Positions 47,114-59,529 of a DNA stretch of 64,000 nucleotides are shown in pieces. Made by a program: the position numbers and the translations under genes. Source of the DNA: Tetrahymena thermophila SB210 (taxonomy: Eukaryota > Ciliophora > Oligohymenophorea > Hymenostomatida > Tetrahymenidae); the NCBI RefSeq assembly GCF_000189635.1, contig NW_002476246.1:186001-250000 (forward strand), written 5' to 3'. The notes beneath the pieces were generated by a model. The model saw only the letters and a program-made list of their open reading frames with translations, did not search any database and had not been told where the DNA came from. The first letter of the stretch is position 1. Every line of letters begins with the position of its first letter.

Positions 47114-48692
47114 TCAGAAAATAGTTAAATCTGTTAATCTTTTGGGTTTCATAAGTTGCTGCTTCAATTTTTTCTGAATGTCTGTATTTAGTTGGCATAA
47201 TCTATTTCATATTAAATTTTGATTACATGCTATTATTTAAAAAATAAATTAATCAATTTACAATAAATTTATTTTTAGGTGCTTAAGATATTTCATTTTC
47301 TTGAACGATTTACAAAGAGTTAAAAATGTACTCTCACTAGCTCTGTTACGACTTTTAATTAATATAAAATATTTAAATAAATGAATAAAAGCTAAATAAC
47401 AAGTAATAATTTACTTTATTTAGAGGTTTAAGCTTAATAAATTTTCTAGTTAAGGTAGAATTTATGCTATTGATTTAACTCCTTGGCATTTAAGATTATT
47501 TTATCTATTTTCAAGTAAATAATATGAAATTTATTTTTTATATGATATTTAATTGTCTATACCTTAAGTCAAGTGAGAGTTATTTTAAATTTTATATTTT
47601 GGCAATACTGCATAACAATCTATTTATACCTCTTTCTTCTATCTAATTTTTGCTTTATTTGATATAATTAAAAAAGTTGATCAATAAATAAATAAATCAA
47701 TGAATTTGTGTAAAATAATAAGTACCTTAAATTCAAATTAAGTTAAGTAATAGATTTTAGATGAGTAAGACATCTGGAAAATTATTCGAGAGAGCAGTCA
47801 GATATTTTATTAGCCCTATTTATTAATGAAATATATGATATATTTAATAAATGTATAACTAAATATTTAGTTACATTAATCCCAAAGAAAGATATCTTAA
47901 GTTTCCATATTAGCATAGTGCTAAAGATAAATTTTCAAGTCCATTATCAGTAAAATTAATATAGCTAATTTTCATATAAAATATTCATCAAAAAAGAATA
48001 AAAAAAAAATTTTATATTACTTAAAATTTAATCTTAGGCAAGTCAAAGTATTGCTTAAATAAGTAATTTGATCAAATATACAATTAATAGAGCATCCAAG
48101 TGAAAAATTGTCTCTATTTTTTATTGAAAAATACAAATAAATATATTGCTTGCTCATAATTTAAAATTACTCTAAATTCAAGGTTATGGAGTTGACTTTT
48201 TTAAAAGAAGACAAGAATTTGCTTATGATAATAGATCCTTCTTCACTAATATTATTTTTTCTTTAAAAAAAATTAATTAAATAATTGCCACTTTTTAAAA
48301 AATATAAATTAAAATATTTATATTATATGAAACTCAATCACTCACTCACTCATCATTTAAAAAAATATTTATTTAATTAATTAATCAAAATAAATAATAT
48401 TATTTATGATAGATAAATAAGTAAGTGATGATTTATTGTCAAATTTCAATATATAAATAATATATGTATATATTTACTATAAAAGTATCTAAACAGATTG
48501 AGCAAAATCAAATTCAAATCTTTTCTGCAAAATATTTTCTAAATCTTAGTCATTTAGCATTTATTTACTATATAATTTTGTTAAGAAAATTAATATATGT
48601 AATATTTCATCATAAATATATATATATTACTTGTAATTAAGATAAAAATTAGTAGGTTTAGGCAATGCACTTTGTTCAATCTCAACACCCAT
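47114..48692 (-). CDS. leucine-rich-repeat protein, one LRR per 90-nt exon
   Basis: Exons: 48692-48631, 48260-48171, 48113-48021, 47964-47875, 47815-47726, 47652-47563, 47504-47415, 47351-47262, 47201-47114 (TGA). That gives 260 residues. The middle exons are 90 nt (one is 93), all introns are phase 2, and each exon carries one LRR, for instance ISDCSLEQFSRCLTHLKSIT, GVKSIAQILPQLENLLSLNL and GINRLLCSIAKIQNLKQLSL. The pattern is the ribonuclease-inhibitor-like type common in ciliates and should form a curved protein-binding solenoid in the cytoplasm; no signal peptide or membrane segment is present. The N-terminus is MGVEIEQSALPKP. A further in-frame exon may lie at about 48,500-48,530 inside the long first intron, but its boundaries are not decidable. 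The terminal exon is basic (KKLKQQLMKPKR). The binding partner is unknown. Confidence 0.8.
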
Positions 48693-51600
48693 TTTTTATA
48701 AAAATATTACTTATTAATTTTTAATGTTGATTTTAGTTTTCAAATTTATGTGAAATAATTTATATATAATAATTATGAATTAGTTTAAGTTTGGTATATT
48801 TTTTTTAAGAGAAAGCTGTTTTACTTAAAGAAAGTTAAAAAAGTAAATAAATTGCTTATAATTATAGATGTAATTAAAAAGATATTTACATTCTTTTAAT
48901 TTTACTGATAATTTACGATTAATTAAACTAAAAAACAAGAAATTTCTTCTTTTTTTGAGTTACAATGACAAATGTACTTAACTAAGCATTAATAATTAAA
49001 TTCACTTTCGATTTACACTAACCAAAATAACCAAAGACTCTTTATTTTTACAAAAGTAAATTATTGATTAAGCTACAAACAAAAAATAATCAAACCATAG
49101 AACAAAATTAATTTAATTGGCTCAAAAACATTTTCTAGACGACTTTAATAATACTTCAAACAAACTTAAATAAATAAATATTTTATTAGATAAAAATAAT
49201 TTATTTAGATTGATTGTTTAATTTATTAAAATCATTTTTATGTTATCATTTAAATATTATTTATATATTTTTATGAAAATTAGTTTTGATATCCTTTATT
49301 GATACACTTAAATATCAAAAAAAGTATAAAAATATTTAATTACTATTACTTTAATTTTTGCGGCTTTAATTAAATTTGATATTTATTTATTTATTAACAA
49401 ATTTACTATAAAAAAGGTAAAGTATAAGCAGCAACTTTATTACATTTTCGCGTGTAATAAATAATTCCAAATTATTTTTTTATTTTTTTAGAAATTAAGA
49501 TGTATAAAAAGAAAAAAATATTTAAAAATTAAATAGCGCTTAATTATTACCTTTCAAGTAGAATATAATGCTGATATAAAATAGATTAAATGATAAATTA
49601 ACTTGTTTGTTTTTAATTAATTTAAATATTTTTCATTATAAAAACTTGAATTTAATTAATAGTGTAAAATAGGCATTAAGGATGAAAATTAAAAATTCAA
49701 TTAAAGAATTTGTAATTAAAAAAAAAATTGACTTATGCAACACCTAAAATATTTTAATTTAATGATAAAATTAATAAAATATTGTTAAAATTAAAATAAT
49801 TTATTCAATATTAGTCTCAAAATGTCATTTTTTATTTTGTGTTTTAAAAAATTAGATTTTATAGAACAATTCTAGAAGACCCTGATATATCTATCTATCA
49901 TCAATCAAATTTTTTGGGGATTCATGAAATTAATATATCATAATGCATAAAGCAAATGAATTTTATAGAAACTTATTATCATTTATGAGTAACTTATTTA
50001 TTATCTTTTAATAAATTTATAAATACTTCATAAAAATTAGTTTTTGTAAATTTTTTCATCTTAAAATTTTTTTTTGAAGTTAGTTCATTCATTCATTTTA
50101 ACTATATTGAAACTTTTTATTCGTTTATTGTTTTTTAATATCTTAAATTAGAAATATATTAATTTAGAATAATCCTTGTGTAGGAAGATTAAATTTCAAA
50201 AAAAAAAGTGATATTCTTACTATTATCTTAGTATTTATAAAATATTATTAAATTGTAATTTATTGCATTTATATATTGTAAATTTTATTTAGTTAATAAT
50301 TACTTTATTTTCATAAAAAATAAATTGGCATAAAATAAATTCCTCCCATATTTAGGGTTTCCTCGTCAGGGTTGCTCGTCTTAAAAATTGAGGTATTATG
50401 GTATATATCTATTTAATATCTTAAGAAATTATTAATAAAAAAAATTTACTTCCTTGAAAAGTAAAAATTAAGAAATTTGCAAATTAAAATCTACTTCTTA
50501 ATTCTATATTATATGATATTTTTAATTTTTATTTTCTAGTTGCTTTCCCATTCATTTACTTTAATTATAAGGTTTAATTCTATAAGAAAGAAGTTCTAAA
50601 AATTTATTTTATAACTACTAAATTTATTATTTTAAATATTTCATGTTTAAATGCCTACAAAAGTATAATTTATATAATGTCTTATTTGGCTATGATTATC
50701 TTATATACAGACAAAAACATTTAGAATTAGTAAAATAAAATATTTTATTCACTCTATCTTTTTATAAATTGAGAAAATTTAATTATTGGTGATTGTAAAT
50801 TGAAAAAATATTGAAAAATTATTGCTTAAAGTTACATTTTATCTTAATAAATTTATACCTTTCATTCTTTGGATACAGATTCATTTAGCAATAAATTAAT
50901 TTTTATTCTATTAATAAAAAAATGAAATCAAAAGTTATTTATATATCTAATTTTTGCCTATCAATAACGAATTACCTACAAAATTTTTTCTAATTCATAT
51001 TAAAAAAACTTTAATAACTTTAAATTCTCTCAATTTTAAATTTGGTTATCTCAGATTATTCAGAATATATTAAGCTGATAAAAATTAATTTTTCATGTTT
51101 TATTGCTTTTCCTTATTATAACCAATAGCACTAAATCTCTGTAAGTATTAGTTTTATATACTTAAATTTATTTTATTAATTTATACATACAAATTTAACA
51201 CAATTATCATATTAAATTTATTTCTTTACACTAAAAAATTTTAAACTAAATTAATAAATTTTAAAAAAACTTTAATCAATTAATCTAATTAGATAAATAT
51301 TAATAAAAGTAAATTCCATCTAGAAATAAAAAACATTACTCACCGTTTTATAAAAAGAATTAGCATTTTTTTATAATGATTTTGGTTATTTATAACAATT
51401 TTAAAATAATAAATTATGATAACGTTACTTGCTTTTATCAAAATTAATATTAATAAATGAATATCTATCTGTACTTTTATTAATCTCTTAAATATAATTT
51501 TAAAGTATATTAAAGCAAAGATAAAAATAAACATTTTTTAAAAAAAGATAAATTAAACCATTTTTTTCTTAAGAGTAAATCAAAAAAAACAAAAATCCCT

Positions 51601-52546
51601 ACCTCTCAGAAAAAATAAAGCTTGTAGTAATACAATCGATGCAACCTGAGGCAACTAAAAAAGAAAAAATGGAACTTAGTTCTTCGTCGGAGGTCTAGGT
51701 AATATGATTTAAATTAAAATATAATAAATAAATAATGCTAGGGTAAGTTTAAAAATAATATATGCTGAAATAGCATAAAGATATTTTAGATACTTTTATA
51801 ATAAAAATTTTTAGTTTATTTCAATTTTATAATGCCCAAGAAAAAATAAGCATAAAAAAAAAATTAATTATGATAATATTAAAATTCAATCAATTATTTT
51901 TATTTTTTATCATACTTTTCTTATTTAAATTAAAAATAAATAGTATAAATATTTATTTTTTTTGTAAATACAAGCGAAAATTATGTTGCTTTTAGTAGTT
52001 TACTCTTGATATTTTTAAATAAGCTATTTAGGCAAATCAAATTTATTTTAAAATTTTTCTAAAAATATTTTATTTTTTAACACACACACGTTAAAATAAT
52101 AAAAATTAAACTAAAAGAAAAATTATTGATTATATTTATTACTTCTGTTAATGTTTTAAGCTATTTTGAATAAAAATTTAGGACTGATAATAATAATAAT
52201 ATTTATTTATCATAAACAAAATTTTAACTAATATTTTCAAAAAAAATAATAAATAAAAATTTTCAATTCTTTAATTTGAATCATAAAATAATATTTTTAG
52301 TAAAATTTTTTAAGAAAGAAAAAATTGAATTTTCAATTGAATGCTTTTGAGAAAATAACTTTATAATTTTAATCTTAAATAAAATTAATAGAAAAAATAA
52401 AAAATGGAAGGAAGAATGATTACTTTAATCAAAATCAATTTTCAAATCATTAGTACATTAAATTAAAACATAAACTAACAGACAAAAATTGATTTTTTGG
52501 TAATTACTTTATTATAGGTTTATATGTTAAAATTTTAAATTAAACC
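48693..52546. other. gene-free AT-rich interval with one GC-richer island
   Basis: Nearly 4 kb without a convincing gene. The exception is about 51,595-51,710, which is richer in GC. It can be closed by pairing CCTACCTC (51,598) with GAGGTCTAGG (51,694-51,703). On the plus strand it also contains a short frame MQPEATKKEKMELSSSSEVQ followed by GTAATA. It could be a first exon or a structured RNA; neither can be shown. A small GC-richer patch at 50,355-50,382 is unexplained. Confidence 0.4.
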
Positions 52547-53626
52547 TCAAATAAGAATTACCAAACATAAAAGTAATTAAATTATTGGTAAAATATAAGT
52601 GGAAGAAGTAGTGCTTGTGGCGCAAACATTAGTAGTAGAGCCAGCAGGGGAAGTTTATCCAGCTGGGCAAGCAGTGCATCCACTAGCACCTGAGGTAGTA
52701 GGACTGCCATAGAAGTTAGCGTTGCACTAGCAAACAGGAGGATTATCGCTGCTTAGTGAAGCATTAGTATCAGGACATGCGCAAGAAGCAATTGCAGTTG
52801 ATCCAGCAGTAGAAGTAGTACCAGTAGGACACTAAGTACATCCGCTGGCTCCAGAAGTAGTAGGTGTACCATAATAGTTAGCATTGCATTAACAAGCAGT
52901 ATTTCCACTGTTAAGGGAAGAATTAACATCGCTACAAGAACATGAACTTAATTAAGTGGAACCTGCAGAAGAAGAAGCACCAGTTGGACATTAGTTACAT
53001 CCACTTGCACCAGAATTGGTAGGGGTACCATAATAGTTAGCATTACATTAACAAGCAGAATTTCCACTGTTGAGTGAAGCATTAGTATCATTACAAGTAC
53101 ATGAAGAGACAGCAGTTGAACCAGCATTTGAGGAACTACCAGTTGGGCACTGAGTGCATCCGCTCGCACCAGAGTTAGTAGGGTTACCATAATAGTTAGC
53201 TTTACATTAACAAGCAGTATTTCCACTGTTGAGGACAGCATTAGAATCATTACAAGTACATGAAGAGACAGCAGTTGAACCAGCATTTGAGGAAGTACCA
53301 GTTGGGCACTGAGTGCATCCGCTCGCACCAGAGTTAGTAGGGTTACCATAATAGTTAGCTTTACATTAACAAGCAGTATTTCCACTGTTGAGGACAGCAT
53401 TAGAATCATTACAAGTACAAGCGCTGATAGTGGTTGCGCCAGCTGCTGCAGCAGAATTTGATCCAGTTGGGCATTACTAACAAGAACCTGAGGTTGTATC
53501 GCCATAATAGCCAGCAATGCAATAACAATTACCCTAACCATCATCTGCAGAATTTGGGTCACTGCAAACAGCATTAACAGCTGATATTATTACAAGAGAA
53601 ATAAGTATTAAAGAAGTTACTTTCAT
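52547..53626 (-). CDS. immobilization-antigen-like GPI-anchored cysteine-repeat surface protein
   Basis: Intronless, 359 residues from the ATG at 53,626 to TGA. A signal peptide (MKVTSLILISLVIISAVNA) precedes about six ~53-residue repeats with the pattern C-x-C-N-D..N-x-x-L-N-S-G-N-x-x-C-x-C-x-x-x-Y-Y-G-x-x-x-x-x-G-A-S-G-C-x-x-C-P-x-G. The C-terminus ends in TSSTYILPIIQLLLCLVILI, a hydrophobic tail without a basic stop-transfer, typical of a GPI-attachment signal. This arrangement is that of ciliate immobilization antigens (Ser proteins of Tetrahymena, i-antigens of Ichthyophthirius), which coat the cell and cilia and are expressed in a mutually exclusive way. Length is a little shorter than typical Ser antigens. 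No regulatory element for switching is visible. Ser/Thr/Ala-rich, relatively GC-rich codons stand out against the flanks, as expected for a highly expressed gene. Confidence 0.9.
53102..53419 (-). repeat. two near-identical 159-bp coding repeats
   Basis: Units 53,102-53,260 and 53,261-53,419 within the surface-antigen gene differ at only a few positions and each encode 53 residues (CNDSNAVLNSGNTACQCKA core). The flanking units are clearly more diverged. This indicates a recent in-frame duplication or gene conversion. Confidence 0.9.
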
Positions 53627-56600
53627 TTTTATGGTTGAATTTTTTTTAATGTAATTTTTTTTATAATTAAATTTTATACGATTAATTTATGTCAACCAAC
53701 AACTATTTAATTTGAAACTTGAATTAGATAGAGGTTATCGATTTGAGTATTTCTAATTAATAATCAAAATCGAAATTAAAAAGGTAAGTACAAATAATCT
53801 TAGGGGGTATGGAAATTAATAATTTATTTTTTTACCTGAATTTTTCTATTTTTCATCAATGTTAAAACTATAATTTTGATATTAAAATATAATATTTTAA
53901 GAAGGGGATTTTATTATTTATTTTTTGAAAAGTTATTTTGTTTAAATCAAATGTATAGAAAATTGAATATTAGTTATCAGCAAAAATGATTTTTATACCA
54001 CTTTATTTTAAATTATTGCAATCACAATAACAAATTCTTTTAGATGGTTTGCATTGATTTTTTTAGAAATTTAAAAATATAAAATTTTTGTTGTCAATTT
54101 TCTAACGAAGAAGGAATAGAAACTTATTTCAATGGTAATTCATATATATTCATGTATTATATGTCTTGATTTTAACCACTATTGTTAATGAAAAAGAGAC
54201 TCAAAAAAGAGTAAAATAGAGGCATTTTCAATTAAATTTAAATTGTCTAATGAAATTTCAAATCACACTTGATTAAGAAATTAACAGAATAGAGATGATG
54301 CTAATATATTTTTTAATGTTTTAGAGCAATTTAGTTACTAAATTAAATAAATAGATATTGATATCTATCTAATCCACCCACTATTTCTTATTTATACTAT
54401 AAATGACAGCTTAAAGAGAATTAAAAAAGCACTCTTTAAATATAAATGATATTATTCTATAATATTGGATATGCATGAATGTTTTTAAAACCAATTTTTA
54501 TGATTAAATTGATATATTTATAGATTCAGGTTTTTCATATTTTTAAATTAAAATGTTTAGTAATACATCAAATAGTTTTTTATATATATCAATACTATTT
54601 AAAAAAATGTAAGCAAAAAAAGGAATATATTTGATTGTAGTGTCTAAATGTCAAAAATTCATTTAGATAAAGTGATAATAACAATAATCAAGTTTTTTTT
54701 CTATTAAAAAAAGAAAAATCTTATCCCGGACAAATAGCAAATCAAATATATAAAAATCGATAATATGCAATAAATATAAATTTTAGATTTAATTCAAATG
54801 CAAATAATAAGTCTAATTGATTTTAAACATTAGGATTATAGTTATTTATAATTAAAACGATTTTAAACAAGCATATTTAATATATATTTTATATTTTTTT
54901 AAAGAAAGATATTTTGTAAATTTTAAAAGAATTTGGTAGTATTTTTAGTAAAAAAAACCGACTTTTCTTTTATTAATAAAATTTGTCTTCTAAGGATTTT
55001 AGGAAGCAAATATATTTTTCTGATAAAATATTAATAAAATTTGTCTTCTATGGGAGAAAAAAAAATTGTTTATTTTTATTGAAATAGGTTTTGAGCTATT
55101 TTTAACTAAAAATAGAAGAAACAAAATTTAAAAAATTCACGTAAAAATTAAACATAAAAAAATAATTAACTTTTTTATAAAACAGGTAAAAAATGTATTA
55201 AGAGAAAAACAATTTCCATACTGCAAAATAAGAAATATCTTTACTAAAGATATTTATTAATTGCTAAAATTATTTTATATTTTATGTAATTAAGCCACTT
55301 TAAATGAAACTCGATCTCTTTTTTATATTTAAATTTTGTTTAAAGTTTTAAATTTCAAATGAAAAGCATAAAAAGATAATAAATAATATTAAATAGCAAT
55401 TTTTAAAATTTCTTATTACATCAAAATAAAAAAATAAAAATCTCCTTATGACTCTATTATTTATTTATTCAAAATGTGAATTTAATTTTTTTATTAATGT
55501 AAAAATTAACAGTTGTAAAATGCAAAAATGTTTGTTTGTTTTTATTTATTTATGTGTTTGAATTTATAAATTGTTTAATAAATATTTAAAGATAGAAATA
55601 AAAATTGAAAATAAAAACTAGTTTAAATTTATAGATTTATTTGAGCTAAACTTTATGATCAAAATTCCTTTGATATGTTCAGATAATCTTTTACAATTAA
55701 TACAAAGCCATGTTTGATAATGTAGGAAAGTAAGTTAGGCATTTATTTGAGTCAGTGTAGGATGTTATTTGTAATAAATTTTATCTCGTGAAATTTTATT
55801 AAAATCTGGCTTATTAAAATTTACCTGAAATAAAAATAATTCATTTATGTTTAAAAAATTTATTTCTACTAAGTGTGTTATAGGTTTTTTAAAAAAACTC
55901 TTCAAATATTTTCAAAAAGCAATATAAATAAAAATTAGTAAATTCCTCTTCAATATTTGCTATAAATATAATAGATTTAATATCATTTAACTTAAAAATT
56001 CTAAATGTTCTTCATTTACTTTAAATCAATCAAAAAAGAAAATAAGAGAAGGAGTTTTTTTAAATTATTTGAAATTGATTTGATTTTAATAAATTTTTTT
56101 TTCAAATTCCTAATTTTAGAACTTTTTTAAATGAAATTTTTCTAAAAGCTTCTTTAGCTAAATTTTCGTTAGTTGATGTTAAATTTTTGCATTATCTTAA
56201 ATTATGCCAAAATATAAACAGGAAAATATGGAAATAAAAATTAGATACTTTCTCCTCTTTTTAATATGAAGTTTATGACATAAGTATTAATACATTTTAT
56301 TTCATTTTAAAGTTAATTTCATAAAAAATAAAATTAAAAAATAGATATTACAATTTTTTATTTCATTGATCTATTTAAATTTTAAAAATAAAAAATTTCT
56401 ATAAAATTTATTTTGATTAGCTTCTCTGAATCTTAAATGATAAAAAAATCATTATTTTATAGCAACAACACAAAAGGATAACTGTTAATTTGAATATTTA
56501 CTAACTTACTTACTTACTTTTGTAGCCTTTTATAAGCAAAAACAGTTTTTATTTTTGAATTCTAGAAACAATAAACAACAAAAAAAAAAAATCAGGTGAA

Positions 56601-59529
56601 TTCAATGCTCGCTCTTCTAAAATAATAATAAACAGTAAAAATTTATGTTAAATGAATTCGATATAATTATCTAATTTTAATTAATTTTTTTTTTATGCAT
56701 CTACATTTATTAAATAATTTCCTCCTTAAATTTATCAATTTATTAAGCTATTTGTGTGGCTCTCTCCTATCTATAAATTAATTTTGTTCTTTAAACTGTA
56801 TTAAATTCAGTTTGAAACAACGTGATAATATTTTATTATATATCAATTTTTTTCAATAAAATAATTGCTTTTTTTCCTTCCTTGGTTTTACTTATAAAAT
56901 TGCATATAATATTCTTTTTTATAGAGAAACGAATATTAAAACAATAATGTGTCATAAAAATTAAGTTAGCTAGTTTGTCAGGTAAAAAAACGATTCTGAT
57001 TAAATATTATTAAAATTTGTCTTCTTAAGTATTTACCAGAATTTTAAAAAACCATTTGATCTGATTTCAAGCTATTTCCCCTGCTTACTCGTTTATTAAT
57101 ATATTTTTCTCATTAAAAACAAACCCAATTAATTGTATATAGTGTTCTACAGTTTAAATTTTATACTCTTTTTACATAAAGAATACATAAATATTTTTTA
57201 TTCAAGTGGAGCTGAATGGCTAATGAATAACTTTGGTTGAAGGCAGACTCTAAAAAAAATATTTTTAAATAAAATGAAGTAAATTATTGCAATTAAAAAA
57301 TCGAAAATTAAAAACACCTAATCATCATTTAAAATTCATTATTTATCAATCTTTAAAATTTGTTATTTATCTATATTGATAAAAAACCCGGAATAATTAA
57401 AAGCGTTATTTATTTAGCCCGGTTAATATAAAGCCTGAATTAAATAAAATAATTGAATGTGTTTTTCATTGTCGATATAATTGATAACCATCCTTCTATA
57501 TTTTTATAATCATATAAGTATTAGATTTTCCTCTCCAAATATTTCGAAAGTAGCTTTCTCAGATGATTTTTATTTTATAAATGCACTCTTATTTATGTAT
57601 TAAAAAAATTGTTTTCTCAAATTTATTTCTTAAAATAAGCAAAAGGATTTGATTTTATCTTAAAACTCATTAGATTTTTACTTTGAAATTTGAAATGAAT
57701 AGGGAGCAAAACATAAAAAAAAGATTACACAATTTATAGATAGATAGATAGTTAATTTATTAATTACTTTAAATTTTTCGATAATGATTTAAAATTTAGC
57801 TGTTTTATTTTATGTTTCCTTTGAGTCTATTTTAACTTATTAACATAAAAGGGAAATTAATTAACTATTAAAATTAACACTTCTGAAGCCTGAATTATAT
57901 TTTAAATCTTATTTTGTATTCTGCTTGATATAACATTTAATATTTTTACTACAACAACAAACACTAAACATCTTTAAGCAAAATAGAATGAAAGGATAAA
58001 TGAAAAATCTTTTGGTTTTCTTATTTAATCTTATTTATTTTCTTTTCATAGATTTCTAAGTTAAAAATCATTCACTTCATTGATTTCCCCTCTGTTTCAA
58101 AAATATATAGACTAGGATTAAATATTATTTAGTATTTTAAATGGAGGAAAATAGACTTATCTTATTTAATAGAGTAATAAAATAGAACTAATTAATGAAA
58201 TTCAATAGTTTAGTAGGTAGGTATGTAGGTAGGGAGATAGATAGATAGTTAGTTAGAAGGATACTCTTCATGTTTAAGGATTAAACCATTTTTACACATA
58301 ATAAAATTTTTCTAAACATAATTTTTTCACAAAATTTAAATTTACTAACTTTCATCTTATCGTAACTCAAAAATCAATTTAAGGAAAAAACTAATAAAGG
58401 GAATATTTCAACATTTAAATATTTAATTTTTAAACAATTGTTTCAATTTTAGATAAATATTTCATCTTATTTTATAAAAGTTGCTTTAAAAAATAAAAAA
58501 TTTAAAGTAAATTATGTTTATCTAAATGATTTGAATCTGCTTATAAATAAATTTAATTTGGCTAGATCGTAGAAAAAACAATTTTCATTCATTTATATAA
58601 ACATCAATTAAGACAATAATCATCTTTAATATTATACAAAGCTTTTTTCTTGGTTTTCCTTTTCAAAAGATATCTGTTTTTTAGTAATTAATTGAATATG
58701 CATTATTAAAACAAATTTTTTATTCAATTTTATATTTAATTCAAAAATAACATAATAAATTAACTTATTATTTATGCAATTCTATAATAAAAATATTTTA
58801 GAATAACAATTAATTGAATTTCCTAATTTAAATATTGATTAAGCTCTTTATTTCATATTTGGAAATAAATAAATCATTTAATAAAAAAGTAAAATTTTGA
58901 ATTTTAAATTTGATCATTATTTATTTCTTAGAATAAACTTTTTGCTTCATATTTTTGTTTTTCATTCAAAAATTAATTAATTATTTTTTGATAATAATAA
59001 TCCTAAAAATATGATTTTAATTTATATATTTATTTTTATTTCTTTGCAATAAATTTTAAATAAAATAAAATTTAGTATCAATTTAACTAAATGTCTAAAA
59101 TATATTTTCTAACTTTTAAATAAATTCAAATTCTGTATGTTCTCCTTTATTAATGGCGATTATAATTAATACCCAAAATTTTTGAAAAAAACTCATTAAT
59201 ACCCAAACCACTAGATTTTAATTAGGCATTTGGCTATAATAGATGTTGATTGGTATATAATTTAAAAAACTTTTAGAAAGTATCAAGTAAAATTTTTTAT
59301 TTAAACCAATAAATATTATAATAGTAAAAATTTGAAAATAAATATCTTTTTACTAAAATACTTACTTACTTACTTAATTTTATTATTGTTTTTATTTATT
59401 TGTTAATAATACTAAAATATATGTTTGTTTAGTCAGATATTAGAAAAGATAGGAATGATTAATTATTTAATTAATTAATTCAAAGATATTTGTTAAATAT
59501 TATAGAGTACTTAGAAATAGATATACAAA
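53627..59529. other. gene-free AT-rich interval, 5.9 kb
   Basis: The longest empty stretch. I saw microsatellites (ATAG at 58,210-58,250, TTAC at 59,360-59,375) and a short recurring AAAATTTGTCTTCTA motif at 54,978, 55,035 and 57,014. No exon series or RNA gene could be supported on either strand. Confidence 0.4.

Noticed and set aside
51340..51534. 64-residue minus-strand ORF
   Set aside because: Almost entirely Ile/Phe/Lys/Asn/Leu from AT-rich DNA; no support.
52948..53574. 208-residue minus-strand ORF rich in Leu/Val repeats
   Set aside because: Out-of-frame shadow of the cysteine-repeat surface antigen; the true frame gives signal peptide, CxC repeats and a GPI tail.
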